From the NCBI GenBank assembly GCA_031259625.1, contig JAIRLG010000063.1:1-5882 (forward strand): DNA of 5,882 nucleotides, given 5' to 3'. Shown one piece after another: positions 1 to 5,396 of the stretch. The position numbers and the translations under genes are program-made. The notes under the pieces are model-generated. The model did no database searches, was not told where the DNA came from, and saw only the letters and a list, made by a program, of their open reading frames with translations. The stretch's first letter is position 1. Each line of letters begins with the position of its first letter. The stretch is from Puniceicoccales bacterium. Lineage in GTDB: Bacteria; Verrucomicrobiota; Verrucomicrobiae; Opitutales; LL51.

Positions 1-31
1 CCCAGGCCACCGGTCGGCGATCCTGTCCTCT

Positions 32-156
32 TCGCGCCATGGCCTGTCCACCGCGCCGGTGGAGCCGGCAGCGGTGGACCGCGGCGTCCACCGCGTGGGA
101 GGGTGGGTGGGAAGCGGAGGACGCCGCCTTTGCTCCGCAAAGAGGCCATGGCGCGA
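32..156. repeat. Complex inverted-repeat element with internal hairpins and a G-quadruplex motif
   Basis: A 13-bp perfect outer inverted repeat (32-44 with 144-156, TCGCGCCATGGCC and its complement) encloses several smaller structures. Hairpin 1 is TCCACCG-CGC-CGGTGGA (47-63). Hairpin 2 has 9-bp arms, GCGGTGGAC (71-79) and GTCCACCGC (86-94), around a 6-nt loop. Hairpin 3 is CTTTGC-TCC-GCAAAG (128-142). The 9-mer GTCCACCGC occurs at 46-54 and 86-94 and its complement at 71-79, so two alternative foldings compete. The plan (closing stem plus three hairpins) resembles the elements at 2321, 4138 and 5397. It also shares CGCCGCCTTTGC with the 2321 copy, but the sequences are otherwise different, so family membership is inference. 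No convincing protein gene overlaps it. Confidence 0.6.
97..111 (+). other. G-quadruplex motif with single-base loops
   Basis: GGGAGGGTGGGTGGG is four G3 tracts separated by loops of one base (A, T, T). This is the tightest intramolecular G-quadruplex pattern and is known for high stability. It lies between the second and third hairpins of the element at 32-156. Folding in the cell is inferred, not shown. Confidence 0.7.
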
Positions 157-241
157 GAGTACAGACAAAGATTCGTCTGCCTAAAGATTGCCTCGACATC
201 CACTCGCCCGAAGTCCGCAGTTTTCTCACCCTTTCCCCTCG

Positions 242-288
242 TAAAAAACTTTTGGAAAGAGGCTTTCGGAAACAAGCTTCCTCTTTCC
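242..288 (-). terminator. Rho-independent terminator of tRNA-Pro
   Basis: Read on the minus strand, a 9-bp perfect stem GGAAAGAGG / CCTCTTTCC (280-288 with 254-262) encloses a 17-nt loop. It is followed by AAAAGTTTTTT (complement of 243-253). The stem begins on the base directly after the encoded CCA of the tRNA, so termination is positioned immediately behind the tRNA 3' end. The four A residues before the T-run make it slightly less canonical than a T-run directly abutting the stem. Confidence 0.7.
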
Positions 289-365
289 TGGTCGGGCTGA
301 AGAGATTCGAACTCTTGACCCCTTGCACCCCATGCAAGTGCGCTACCAGACTGCGCCACAGCCCG
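289..365 (-). tRNA. trnP: tRNA-Pro (anticodon GGG), CCA encoded
   Basis: The minus strand folds into a complete tRNA. The acceptor stem is CGGGCTG (359-365) paired with CAGCCCG (293-299), 7 of 7 bp. The D arm is GCGC...GCGC with GG in the loop. The anticodon stem is CTTGC/GCAAG around the loop ATGGGGT (327-333), giving anticodon GGG at 329-331 followed by G37, as usual for tRNA-Pro. The T arm is AAGAG-TTCGAAT-CTCTT. The discriminator A is at 292 and CCA is encoded at 289-291. Anticodon GGG reads CCC and CCU proline codons. It lies 34 bp downstream of the murJ stop on the same strand and has its own terminator directly behind it. Confidence 0.97.
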
Positions 366-373
366 CCGAGGCC

Positions 374-403
374 GGAATCCTGGGCCTGGAGGGGAAAAGT
401 CAA
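374..403 (-). promoter_or_regulatory. Possible tRNA-Pro promoter overlapping the murJ stop
   Basis: On the minus strand TTGACT (398-403) is a 5/6 match to a sigma-70 -35 box and contains the murJ TGA stop. An 18-nt spacer separates it from GATTCC (374-379), a poor -10 box ending 8 nt before the tRNA. The location is right for a tRNA promoter, but the -10 is weak, so the tRNA may instead be processed from a murJ transcript. Confidence 0.25.
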
Positions 404-1965
404 TGGCGCAATCCCCGCATCGGCCGTCGGGGGAAAACTCGCCGCCGGCGGAAATTCCAGAGCGAGAGCAGCGCGAAATAGACCAGCATGCCGAGGAGGA
501 TGAGCAGGAACAGCCGGCCGGCGTGCTGCGGGCGGGACAGGTTATCGGCAAAAAATCCCCTTCGCCGGAAGAGCAGCAGAAATCCTCCCATGCCGGCGGC
601 GGAGAGCAGGATACCCCCAATCGGTTCCACGAGCTTTTTTGGGGAAAAGCCCGGTGGTCGCAGGTGCATGCCGAGATAGCCGGTTTGGAAGAAAACCGCC
701 AGTACATGGGCCCAGGCTAGGCCCCGCACCTGCAGGGGATGCAGGAGCAGGAAGCTCAGGGACAGGTTAATCCCAAAGGCGTAGGCGGAAGCCCGCAGCG
801 GAACGCGCATATCCTTTTTCGCGTGGTGGATGCGGGTCAGAAAGCTCGACAGCGCGCAGAAGGGCAGAGCCAGGGTGAAGATCCTCAGCACCGGCAGCGC
901 GGACAGCACATCGCCGGTCCGGAACTGTCCCCAGACGAAGAGCATCTGGAGGATCTCGCTGCCCAGAAGGCCTAGGCCCAGCGCCGCCGGTACGCTGACG
1001 AACAGAGCCCCCAGCAGGCCGCGTCGAGCCTCTTGCCAAAAATCCTCATCGCAGCGGGCGGCGGAACTGCGGGACATTTGGGGGAAGAACAGGGTCGTGA
1101 GCGTGATGACGAAAATCCCGAGCGGCAGGTCGATCAGGCGCTCCGCGAGGTAGAGCAGCGAAACGGCATTCGCCTGGAGCGAAAAGGCCAGGCAGCGGGA
1201 AATGGCCAGGTTCAGCTGCACGACGGCTGCCCCCAGCAGCCCGGGCAGGAATAGGCTTTTCAGTTCCACCAGTGCCGGGGAGGGACGAAAGTCCCAGCGC
1301 CAGCACCAGCCCTGTTGCCGCAGCTGACCCAGCAGTAGGAGCAGGGGCAGCAGGCCGCCCAACAGGACAGCGGACGACAGGACGTAGACCTTGGTGAGCG
1401 CTTCCCATCCACAGGCGTTGGAAACCAGGAGGCTGGCGATCAGGCAGAGGTTGAGCCAGATGGCCGGTGTGGCCGCCAGGAAGAAATGGCCCAGGACATT
1501 GAGGGCCGCCGTCGCCAGCGCCGTCAGGCAGATGAAGAGCGCGAAGGGCAGCAGCACCAGGGCCAGCCGAAAGCCGAGGACCCGGTGCTCCTCCAGATTG
1601 GGGATATGGCCCAATCCCCAGAACAGGGCCGCACCGAGCAGGAGGAGGCCCGTCAGGAGGAGCGTCGCCCAGGAAAAAACTTGCTGCAGGAGCCGCAGGG
1701 CAGCCTCCCGGCCCCGCCGATGGAATTCCTGGGAAAAAATCGGGATGAGGGCCGAGGCCAGCGCCCCTTCTCCCAAAAGCCTGCGGAAGAGGTGGGGTAG
1801 CGTGAAGGCGAAGAGAAAGGCGGCACTGGCGCCGGAGGTGCCTAGGCTTCCGAACAGGACGACATCCCGCCCGAAGCCCGACACCCGCGACAGGGCCGTC
1901 GCCAATGAAAGGCCGAAAAATCGATGCGACAGGCCCCTGGGCTTGGCTGCTACCATCGAAATCAT
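400..1965 (-). CDS. murJ: Lipid II flippase MurJ (MviN family)
   Basis: MurJ moves undecaprenyl-pyrophosphate-linked lipid II across the inner membrane for peptidoglycan assembly. The product is 521 aa, normal for the family (about 510-525), and is dominated by hydrophobic segments consistent with the 14-helix MOP-superfamily fold. The N-terminal signature is clear: SRVSGFGRD at residues 26-34 (Arg27 and Arg33 match E. coli Arg18 and Arg24), then LPHLFRRLLGEGALASALIP near 56-75 with the Arg-Arg pair at 61-62. AERLIDLPLGIF at 274-285 carries Arg276, the likely counterpart of E. coli Arg270. The C-terminus is short and arginine-rich (RRRR at 506-509). The start at 1965 gives MISMVAAK; an in-frame ATG three codons later (1956) is equally possible, and neither has a clear Shine-Dalgarno. 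tRNA-Pro follows on the same strand. Upstream lies a structured, divergent intergenic region shared with the deaminase gene. Confidence 0.95.
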   Translation of the reverse strand: MISMVAAKPRGLSHRFFGLSLATALSRVSGFGRDVVLFGSLGTSGASAAFLFAFTLPHLFRRLLGEGALASALIPIFSQEFHRRGREAALRLLQQVFSWATLLLTGLLLLGAALFWGLGHIPNLEEHRVLGFRLALVLLPFALFICLTALATAALNVLGHFFLAATPAIWLNLCLIASLLVSNACGWEALTKVYVLSSAVLLGGLLPLLLLLGQLRQQGWCWRWDFRPSPALVELKSLFLPGLLGAAVVQLNLAISRCLAFSLQANAVSLLYLAERLIDLPLGIFVITLTTLFFPQMSRSSAARCDEDFWQEARRGLLGALFVSVPAALGLGLLGSEILQMLFVWGQFRTGDVLSALPVLRIFTLALPFCALSSFLTRIHHAKKDMRVPLRASAYAFGINLSLSFLLLHPLQVRGLAWAHVLAVFFQTGYLGMHLRPPGFSPKKLVEPIGGILLSAAGMGGFLLLFRRRGFFADNLSRPQHAGRLFLLILLGMLVYFALLSLWNFRRRRVFPRRPMRGLRH

Positions 1966-2134
1966 TTAATCGCCGAGAAGGCCATCGCTGTCAACGCCTA
2001 ACTCCCCAGAACCCTTTCCGGCCCAATTGGAGAATAAATCCTTACAATGGATAACAGATCCTTACGTGCTCCCAGAAGAATATCATTTCGTCGAGGCGAT
2101 TTTCCATCAGCCGTATTTTCTCCTTTAAAAGATT

Positions 2135-2149
2135 TCCTTTCGGAAAGGA
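2135..2149. other. Short hairpin in the murJ/deaminase divergent region
   Basis: TCCTTT-CGG-AAAGGA (6-bp stem, 3-nt loop), with AAAAGATT before and TTTTC after it on the plus strand. It resembles a weak bidirectional terminator, but no recognisable gene ends here. It may belong to the 5' leader of either divergent gene. No coding potential is evident between 1966 and 2165. Confidence 0.25.
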
Positions 2150-2165
2150 TTTTCAAGCATAAGGG

Positions 2166-2307
2166 AAAAACTATAACGACCAGTTTCAGAAAAACCATGA
2201 GCAATCGGAAAACCCATCAGGGCCAGTTTTAGGAGAAAACTCGCTAGTTTTGAGAAAACCCATGAGGACGAGTTTTAGGGGAAAATCATGAAGGCGAATT
2301 TTAGCGC
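2166..2307 (+). repeat. Degenerate tandem array of AAAAC...GTTTT units
   Basis: Six consecutive units each begin with AAAA and mostly carry a GTTTT or GTTT motif in their second half: 2166-2189, 2190-2208, 2209-2235, 2236-2254, 2255-2281 and 2282-2307. Unit lengths alternate 19 and 27, so a 46-bp higher-order period is visible (2190-2235 versus 2236-2281). The two 27-mers (2209-2235 and 2255-2281) match at 23 of 27 positions, sharing AAAACCCAT and AGTTTTAGG. Several units can pair AAAAC with GTTTT, for example AAAACT-CGCT-AGTTTT at 2236-2251. The array is much more AT-rich than its surroundings. It could be a regulatory leader, a protein-binding array or a decayed satellite; no function is shown. 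Confidence 0.6.
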
Positions 2308-2320
2308 ACGGAATTTTTTT

Positions 2321-2426
2321 TGCCGCCGCCTTTGCGCGGAGCACCCCGGCGAAACGGCCGTTTCGCCGGGGTGCTCCGCGTTGTCCGCTCCGCGGACGAG
2401 CCCGAAGGGCTCCAAAGGCGGCGGCA
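2321..2426 (-). repeat. Cloverleaf-like inverted-repeat element, copy A (106 bp)
   Basis: A 14-bp perfect outer stem (2321-2334 TGCCGCCGCCTTTG with 2413-2426) encloses three hairpins. The first is a perfect palindrome at 2335-2380 (23 bp per arm, no spacer). The second is GTCCGC-TCC-GCGGAC (2383-2397). The third is GAGCCC-GAA-GGGCTC (2398-2412). Almost every base is paired, giving a four-way junction. Read on the minus strand, the order is short, short, long hairpin inside a stem ending CTTT/AAAG, the same order as copies B and C, so strand is assigned relative to them. It ends 5 nt before the deaminase start codon and would fold in that mRNA's leader. Confidence 0.85.
2335..2380. repeat. Perfect 46-bp palindrome
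   Basis: The 23-nt arm starting CGCGGAGCACC and ending GAAACGG is followed without spacer by its exact complement. It forms the long arm of copy A. Perfect spacer-free palindromes of this size extrude cruciforms and are usually unstable in bacteria (SbcCD cleavage, replication slippage), so its intactness suggests recent formation or active maintenance. Confidence 0.9.
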
Positions 2427-2431
2427 ACCCT

Positions 2432-2917
2432 ATGACCACACCTTCATCCAACGCCCGCGAGAGCTGGGATGACTACTTCATGAGACTGACGAGGCTCGTG
2501 GCCAGCCGCTCCACCTGCCTGCGCCGCCGGATCGGAGCGCTTCTAGTTCAGGAACATCGCCTCCTCGCCACCGGCTACAACGGCGCGCCCAGCGGACTTC
2601 CCCATTGCCTGGACGTGGGCTGCCTGCGGCAGCAGAGGGGAATCCCCTCCGGCGAGCGCAGCGAACTGTGCCGAGCGGTTCACGCGGAACAGAATGCGCT
2701 CCTGCAATGCGCCCGCTTCGGCCTGTCGACCGAGGGAGCCACGCTCTACTGCACGCACTTCCCCTGCTCCCACTGCGCCAAATCCCTGCTCTCGGCCAAG
2801 GTTTGCCGCATCGTCTACGGGGAGGACTATCGGGATGAGCTGGCCCAGGAACTCCTCGCCCAGGCGACGATCAGCGTCGAGGTCTGGAAATCGCCGGAAA
2901 AGGCATTTTCGGATTGA
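2432..2917 (+). CDS. dCMP deaminase (ComEB-like, zinc-dependent)
   Basis: It deaminates dCMP to dUMP, feeding thymidylate synthesis in the cytosol. The product is 161 aa, typical of the dCMP deaminase branch of the cytidine/deoxycytidylate deaminase fold. The active site is intact: HAEQNA (His84 zinc ligand, Glu86 proton shuttle) and PCSHC (Cys112 and Cys115 zinc ligands). Substrate-side motifs are RRRIGALLV (31-39) and TGYNGAPSG (47-55), followed by HC at 58-59, a feature of dCMP rather than free-nucleoside deaminases. The ATG at 2432 is chosen because the family's N-terminal helix begins shortly after it. An in-frame ATG at 2288 would add 48 residues translated from the repeat array and copy A. 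There is no clear Shine-Dalgarno; the 3' arm of copy A sits where one would be, so folding there could limit translation. ldhA follows 53 bp later on the same strand. Confidence 0.92.
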   Translation: MTTPSSNARESWDDYFMRLTRLVASRSTCLRRRIGALLVQEHRLLATGYNGAPSGLPHCLDVGCLRQQRGIPSGERSELCRAVHAEQNALLQCARFGLSTEGATLYCTHFPCSHCAKSLLSAKVCRIVYGEDYRDELAQELLAQATISVEVWKSPEKAFSD

Positions 2918-2970
2918 AAAGTAGGCCCGAAGACCTAGGCTGTGGAGCTCATCGGAGCGAAGGGAAATAC

Positions 2971-3984
2971 ATGGATAAGCAGCAGCACCCCATTCGGGAA
3001 ATCGCGTTTTTCGGGGCCAAGGACTCCGACCGGACTTTTTTCGACCTTAAAAACAGGGATTTCGGCTACAGGATCAGCTACCACCCCCAACGCCTGTCGG
3101 AAAAAACACTCGGGCTCCTGGGGGAGGCCAATGTCGTCTGCGCCTTCGTGAACGACGATTTGGGGACCAAAACCCTGCAGGGCCTGGTCGACCATGGCGT
3201 CGAACTTCTCGCCATGCGCTGTGCGGGCTTCAACAACATCGACCTCGACTATGCCCGAGGGAAAATAGCCCTGGTGCGCGTGCCGGCCTACTCGCCCTAC
3301 GCGGTGGCGGAACATGCCCTGAGCCTCCTCATGGCCCTCAACCGCCGGATCCACCGGGCCTGGGCGAGGACGCGGGAGCATAATTTCTCCCTCGAGGGAT
3401 TGCTGGGGATGGACCTACACGGCAAGACTTTCGGCGTGATCGGGACAGGGAAAATCGGTCATATTTTCTGCCAACTGCTCCAGGGATTTCAGGGAAAAAT
3501 TCTGGTTTCGGACCCCTATCCGAACCCGGAAGTCGAAAAGCTCGCCCATACCCACTACTGTTCTCCGGATGAGATCTACCGGGAGGCCGATGTCCTTTCC
3601 CTCCACTGCCCGCTGACGCCGGAGAATCGGCACCTGATCCGTCGGGAGACCATCGCGCAGATGAAGGCCGGTGTGATCCTCATCAACACCAGCCGCGGCG
3701 GGCTCATCGATGCCGAGGCGCTCATCGAGGGGCTCCAAAGGGGTTCCATCAGCGCCGCCGGTCTGGATGTCTACGAGGACGAAAAGGATTATTTCTTCCA
3801 AGACCTTTCCAATGAGCCGCTCGCCGACGGTACGCTGGCGCGCCTGATCTCCTTCAACAACGTGATCCTCACGCCCCACCAGGCCTTTTTCACCCGGGAT
3901 GCCCTGGATCGCATCGCCGCAACGACTCTGGAAAACATCCGCTGCTACGAACGGGGTGAAACCCTCGTCAACGCCATTTCGTGA
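2971..3984 (+). CDS. ldhA: D-lactate dehydrogenase, LdhA type (2-hydroxyacid dehydrogenase)
   Basis: It reduces pyruvate to D-lactate with NADH in the cytosol, a fermentative NAD+-regenerating step. From ATG 2971 it is 337 aa, against about 329 for E. coli LdhA. Long stretches resemble that protein: AFVNDD (58-63), RCAGFNNIDLD (83-93), VRVPAYSPYAVAEHA (102-116), LNRRIHRA (123-130) and NFSLEGL (138-144). The Rossmann motif is GTGKIG (158-163), with Asp181 in DPYP for NAD. The catalytic triad is complete: Arg242 (NTSRGG), Glu271 and His303 (PHQAF), with the same spacings as E. coli R235/E264/H296. An ATG at 2914 is in frame, but the added 19 residues do not resemble the family and overlap the deaminase stop. 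The start at 2971 has AAGGGA 5-6 nt upstream. It is probably co-transcribed with the deaminase and is convergent with the LDH/MDH gene. Confidence 0.95.
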   Translation: MDKQQHPIREIAFFGAKDSDRTFFDLKNRDFGYRISYHPQRLSEKTLGLLGEANVVCAFVNDDLGTKTLQGLVDHGVELLAMRCAGFNNIDLDYARGKIALVRVPAYSPYAVAEHALSLLMALNRRIHRAWARTREHNFSLEGLLGMDLHGKTFGVIGTGKIGHIFCQLLQGFQGKILVSDPYPNPEVEKLAHTHYCSPDEIYREADVLSLHCPLTPENRHLIRRETIAQMKAGVILINTSRGGLIDAEALIEGLQRGSISAAGLDVYEDEKDYFFQDLSNEPLADGTLARLISFNNVILTPHQAFFTRDALDRIAATTLENIRCYERGETLVNAIS

Positions 3985-4371
3985 GTGGGAAGGGGGGAGA
4001 GAAGGTAAGAACTGGAGAAGGCTTTTTCTGGAGGTGGTCTGGAAGCGGAAGAAGGTTCGGGGGTAAGAGACGGGCATATCTAGAGGGACAGAGAAAGCAA
4101 GGAGCGAGGAAGGTCTGAGGGGAGAAGGTTTAGGGTTGGGGCTGGCTTTCGATTCCTCCGGAATCGGGCCCGCTGCGCGGGCCGCCCAGAGGGGGAGGAG
4201 GGCATAGCCCTCCCCCTTCGGGGCAAAGCCAGCCCCGGGCACCAAGGCGCCATACACCCGAACCTCAGGCCCCCTCTACAGCTCTCCCTCCACCACTCCT
4301 TCAAATTTTCCCAAAAAAGGAAGATGCCAAAATACCTAGCTTCTATCCTCGTCCAGATAGGGCATGGTGTC
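3985..4371. other. Convergent intergenic region with strand-asymmetric flanks
   Basis: No gene is supported here. From 3985 to 4137 the plus strand is about three-quarters purine (115 of 153 by my count). After copy B (4138-4236), the stretch from about 4237 to 4315 is pyrimidine-rich on the plus strand, hence purine-rich on the minus strand. Each convergent gene therefore has a purine-rich 3' untranslated region, and the switch falls at the repeat element. An 8-bp inverted pair GGTTCGGG / CCCGAACC (4054-4061, 4257-4264) brackets copy B. No ordinary hairpin-plus-T-run terminator is evident for either gene, so copy B may act as the bidirectional transcription stop. Confidence 0.5.
4138..4236 (+). 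repeat. Cloverleaf-like inverted-repeat element, copy B (99 bp)
   Basis: The outer stem GGGGCTGGCTTT (4138-4149) pairs perfectly with 4225-4236 (12 bp). Inside are CGATTCC-TCC-GGAATCG (4150-4166), GGCCCGC-TGC-GCGGGCC (4167-4183) and a longer imperfect hairpin (4184-4224) with loop ATA at 4204-4206. The three hairpins abut each other and the outer stem with no unpaired junction bases. The first 50 bp are identical to copy C. It sits in the convergent gap between ldhA and the LDH/MDH gene. Confidence 0.9.
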
Positions 4372-5253
4372 CTATTTCTTGCCGATCAGTTCCACCGCTA
4401 GCTCCGTAGGCTCCTTCAGCACCTCTAAACTCTTCCGGAGCGCTTCCGATTCCTCTGCGGCGAGGGCGTAGGAAAAAACTTTCTGGATTCCGCTATGGCC
4501 CCCAATGACCGGTGACGAGAAGCACAGATCGGTGGGGGTATTATGATGGGTGGATAGCGTTAGTACGCAGCGCTCATCGAGGACAAAATTTCGGCAAATG
4601 TCGCCCAGTATGCCGCCAATACCATAAAAAGTGGCGCCCTTCCCCGAGATGATACGGGCCGCCGCATCCCGCACATTTTCATGGATTTTCCTACGGACAT
4701 TCTCGTCCATCGGGCAGCCCATAAGGTTTGCATAGGCCTCCAGCGGGATTCCCGCTACGGTGACCCCTGACCAGACCAGGACTTCGCTATCGCCGTGCTC
4801 GCCAACCACACTCGCCTGGATAGATTGCGGTGAAACGCGAAGCTCATGGGCCAATTCGAGACGAAATCGCGCGCTATCGAGTACGGTACCGCTTCCAAAG
4901 ACCCGTTGGGGCGGCAGCCCAGAAAGCCGCAGGGTCACCTCGGTCATGATGTCGACCGGATTCGAGGTAATCAGGAGAAGGGTCTCCGGGGCATACCGAA
5001 GCAGCTGCGGGATAATTTCAGAGAAAATTTGCACATTGGCCGACAGTAAATCCAGGCGTGTCTGGCCTGGTTTCCGGTTTAGTCCTGCCGTGACGATGAC
5101 CAGATACGCGTTGGCCAGATCCTTGTAATCACCGGCGATGATCGCATCGTGGCGTCCCTGCGGAAACGCGTGCGAAATATCCCATGCTTCCGCCTCTGCC
5201 CGAGCCGTATTTTTGTCCACCAGGACGACCTGGCTGACAAAAGATTTCCCCAT
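4372..5253 (-). CDS. L-lactate/malate dehydrogenase family protein, N-terminus out of frame
   Basis: NAD-dependent L-2-hydroxyacid dehydrogenase body, 293 aa from ATG 5253. Catalytic residues are present: loop Arg66 (R109 in dogfish LDH numbering), Asn98 in SNPVD (N140), Asp126 and Arg129 in LDSARFR (D168, R171) and His153 in GEHGD (H195). NAD-binding Asp13 lies in LVDKN. Substrate determinants conflict. GEHGDSE and KGATFYG look like lactate dehydrogenase, but position 102 is Arg (Arg60 in LNRKPGQTR), the residue that selects oxaloacetate/malate; lactate enzymes have Gln. As read, the ORF lacks the first beta strand and the GxGxxG loop, which lie just upstream in another frame (5256-5315), so alone it should not bind NAD. 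A one-base sequence error or deletion, or a translational frameshift, would explain this; the joined protein would be about 314 aa, the family norm. It is downstream of rplI on the same strand and convergent with ldhA. Confidence 0.85.
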   Translation of the reverse strand: MGKSFVSQVVLVDKNTARAEAEAWDISHAFPQGRHDAIIAGDYKDLANAYLVIVTAGLNRKPGQTRLDLLSANVQIFSEIIPQLLRYAPETLLLITSNPVDIMTEVTLRLSGLPPQRVFGSGTVLDSARFRLELAHELRVSPQSIQASVVGEHGDSEVLVWSGVTVAGIPLEAYANLMGCPMDENVRRKIHENVRDAAARIISGKGATFYGIGGILGDICRNFVLDERCVLTLSTHHNTPTDLCFSSPVIGGHSGIQKVFSYALAAEESEALRKSLEVLKEPTELAVELIGKK

Positions 5254-5315
5254 CAGAGCGCCGCCGCGCTCCCCACCTGGCCCGCACCGATAATCCCTAT
5301 TTTCACCCCATCCAT
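5253..5315 (-). pseudogene. Detached N-terminal fragment of the LDH/MDH gene
   Basis: Translation on the minus strand from ATG 5315 gives MDGVKIGIIGAGQVGSAAAL followed by TGA (5253-5255). KIGIIGAGQVGS is the first strand and dinucleotide-binding glycine loop of the LDH/MDH fold and is exactly what the downstream ORF lacks. The stop overlaps the next ORF's ATG as TGATG. Adding one C near 5256 (CTC CTG ATG instead of CTC TGATG) or a -1 slip would join both parts as ...AALLMGKSF.... Start choice: ATG 5315 is one base after GGAGG; GTG 5306, in the same frame, has about 10 nt of spacing and is also possible. Confidence 0.75.
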
Positions 5316-5321
5316 CCCTCC
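5316..5321 (-). promoter_or_regulatory. Ribosome binding site for the LDH/MDH gene
   Basis: GGAGGG on the minus strand is the strongest Shine-Dalgarno match in the window. Its position supports initiation at GTG 5306 or ATG 5315, upstream of the frame break, and not at ATG 5253. This shows the intended start includes the glycine-loop fragment. Confidence 0.6.
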
Positions 5322-5396
5322 GCAGTATGTGAATTTTTAGGTCCTTTCAATCGAAATCCATCTCAGGCTCTCCTGCTGCGCCAAAGCCTCACTTTA

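Noticed and set aside
39..503. 154-codon plus-strand reading frame
   Set aside because: It runs through the structured element, the terminator, the whole tRNA-Pro and the murJ stop, and resembles no protein family.
1391..1969. 192-codon plus-strand frame opposite murJ
   Set aside because: It is a GC-rich shadow of murJ, Arg-rich and low complexity, while the minus frame gives a full MurJ with its conserved arginines.
1998..2204. 68-codon minus-strand and overlapping 61-codon plus-strand frames in the divergent gap
   Set aside because: Neither has a ribosome binding site or a recognisable motif, and both run into the repeat array.
2166..2307. CRISPR array
   Set aside because: Units are too short and too variable, there are no unique spacers of constant length, and no cas gene is present.
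2288..2431. Upstream extension of the deaminase (48 extra residues)
   Set aside because: The extension translates the end of the repeat array and the whole of copy A, including its palindrome, and precedes the normal family N-terminus.
2914..2970. Upstream start for ldhA at 2914
   Set aside because: The extra 19 residues do not match LdhA proteins and the start overlaps the deaminase stop; ATG 2971 has a better ribosome binding site.
4138..4236. Integron attC site
   Set aside because: The three-hairpin plan inside a GC-rich closing stem lacks the paired R/L boxes with RYYYAAC core of attC, and no integrase or cassette array is nearby.
3415..4257. 280-codon minus-strand frame opposite ldhA
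   Set aside because: It is antisense to a clear LdhA sequence, extends through copy B and has no recognisable domain.
4080..4304. 74-codon minus-strand frame
   Set aside because: It is mostly a translation of copy B and its purine-rich flank.
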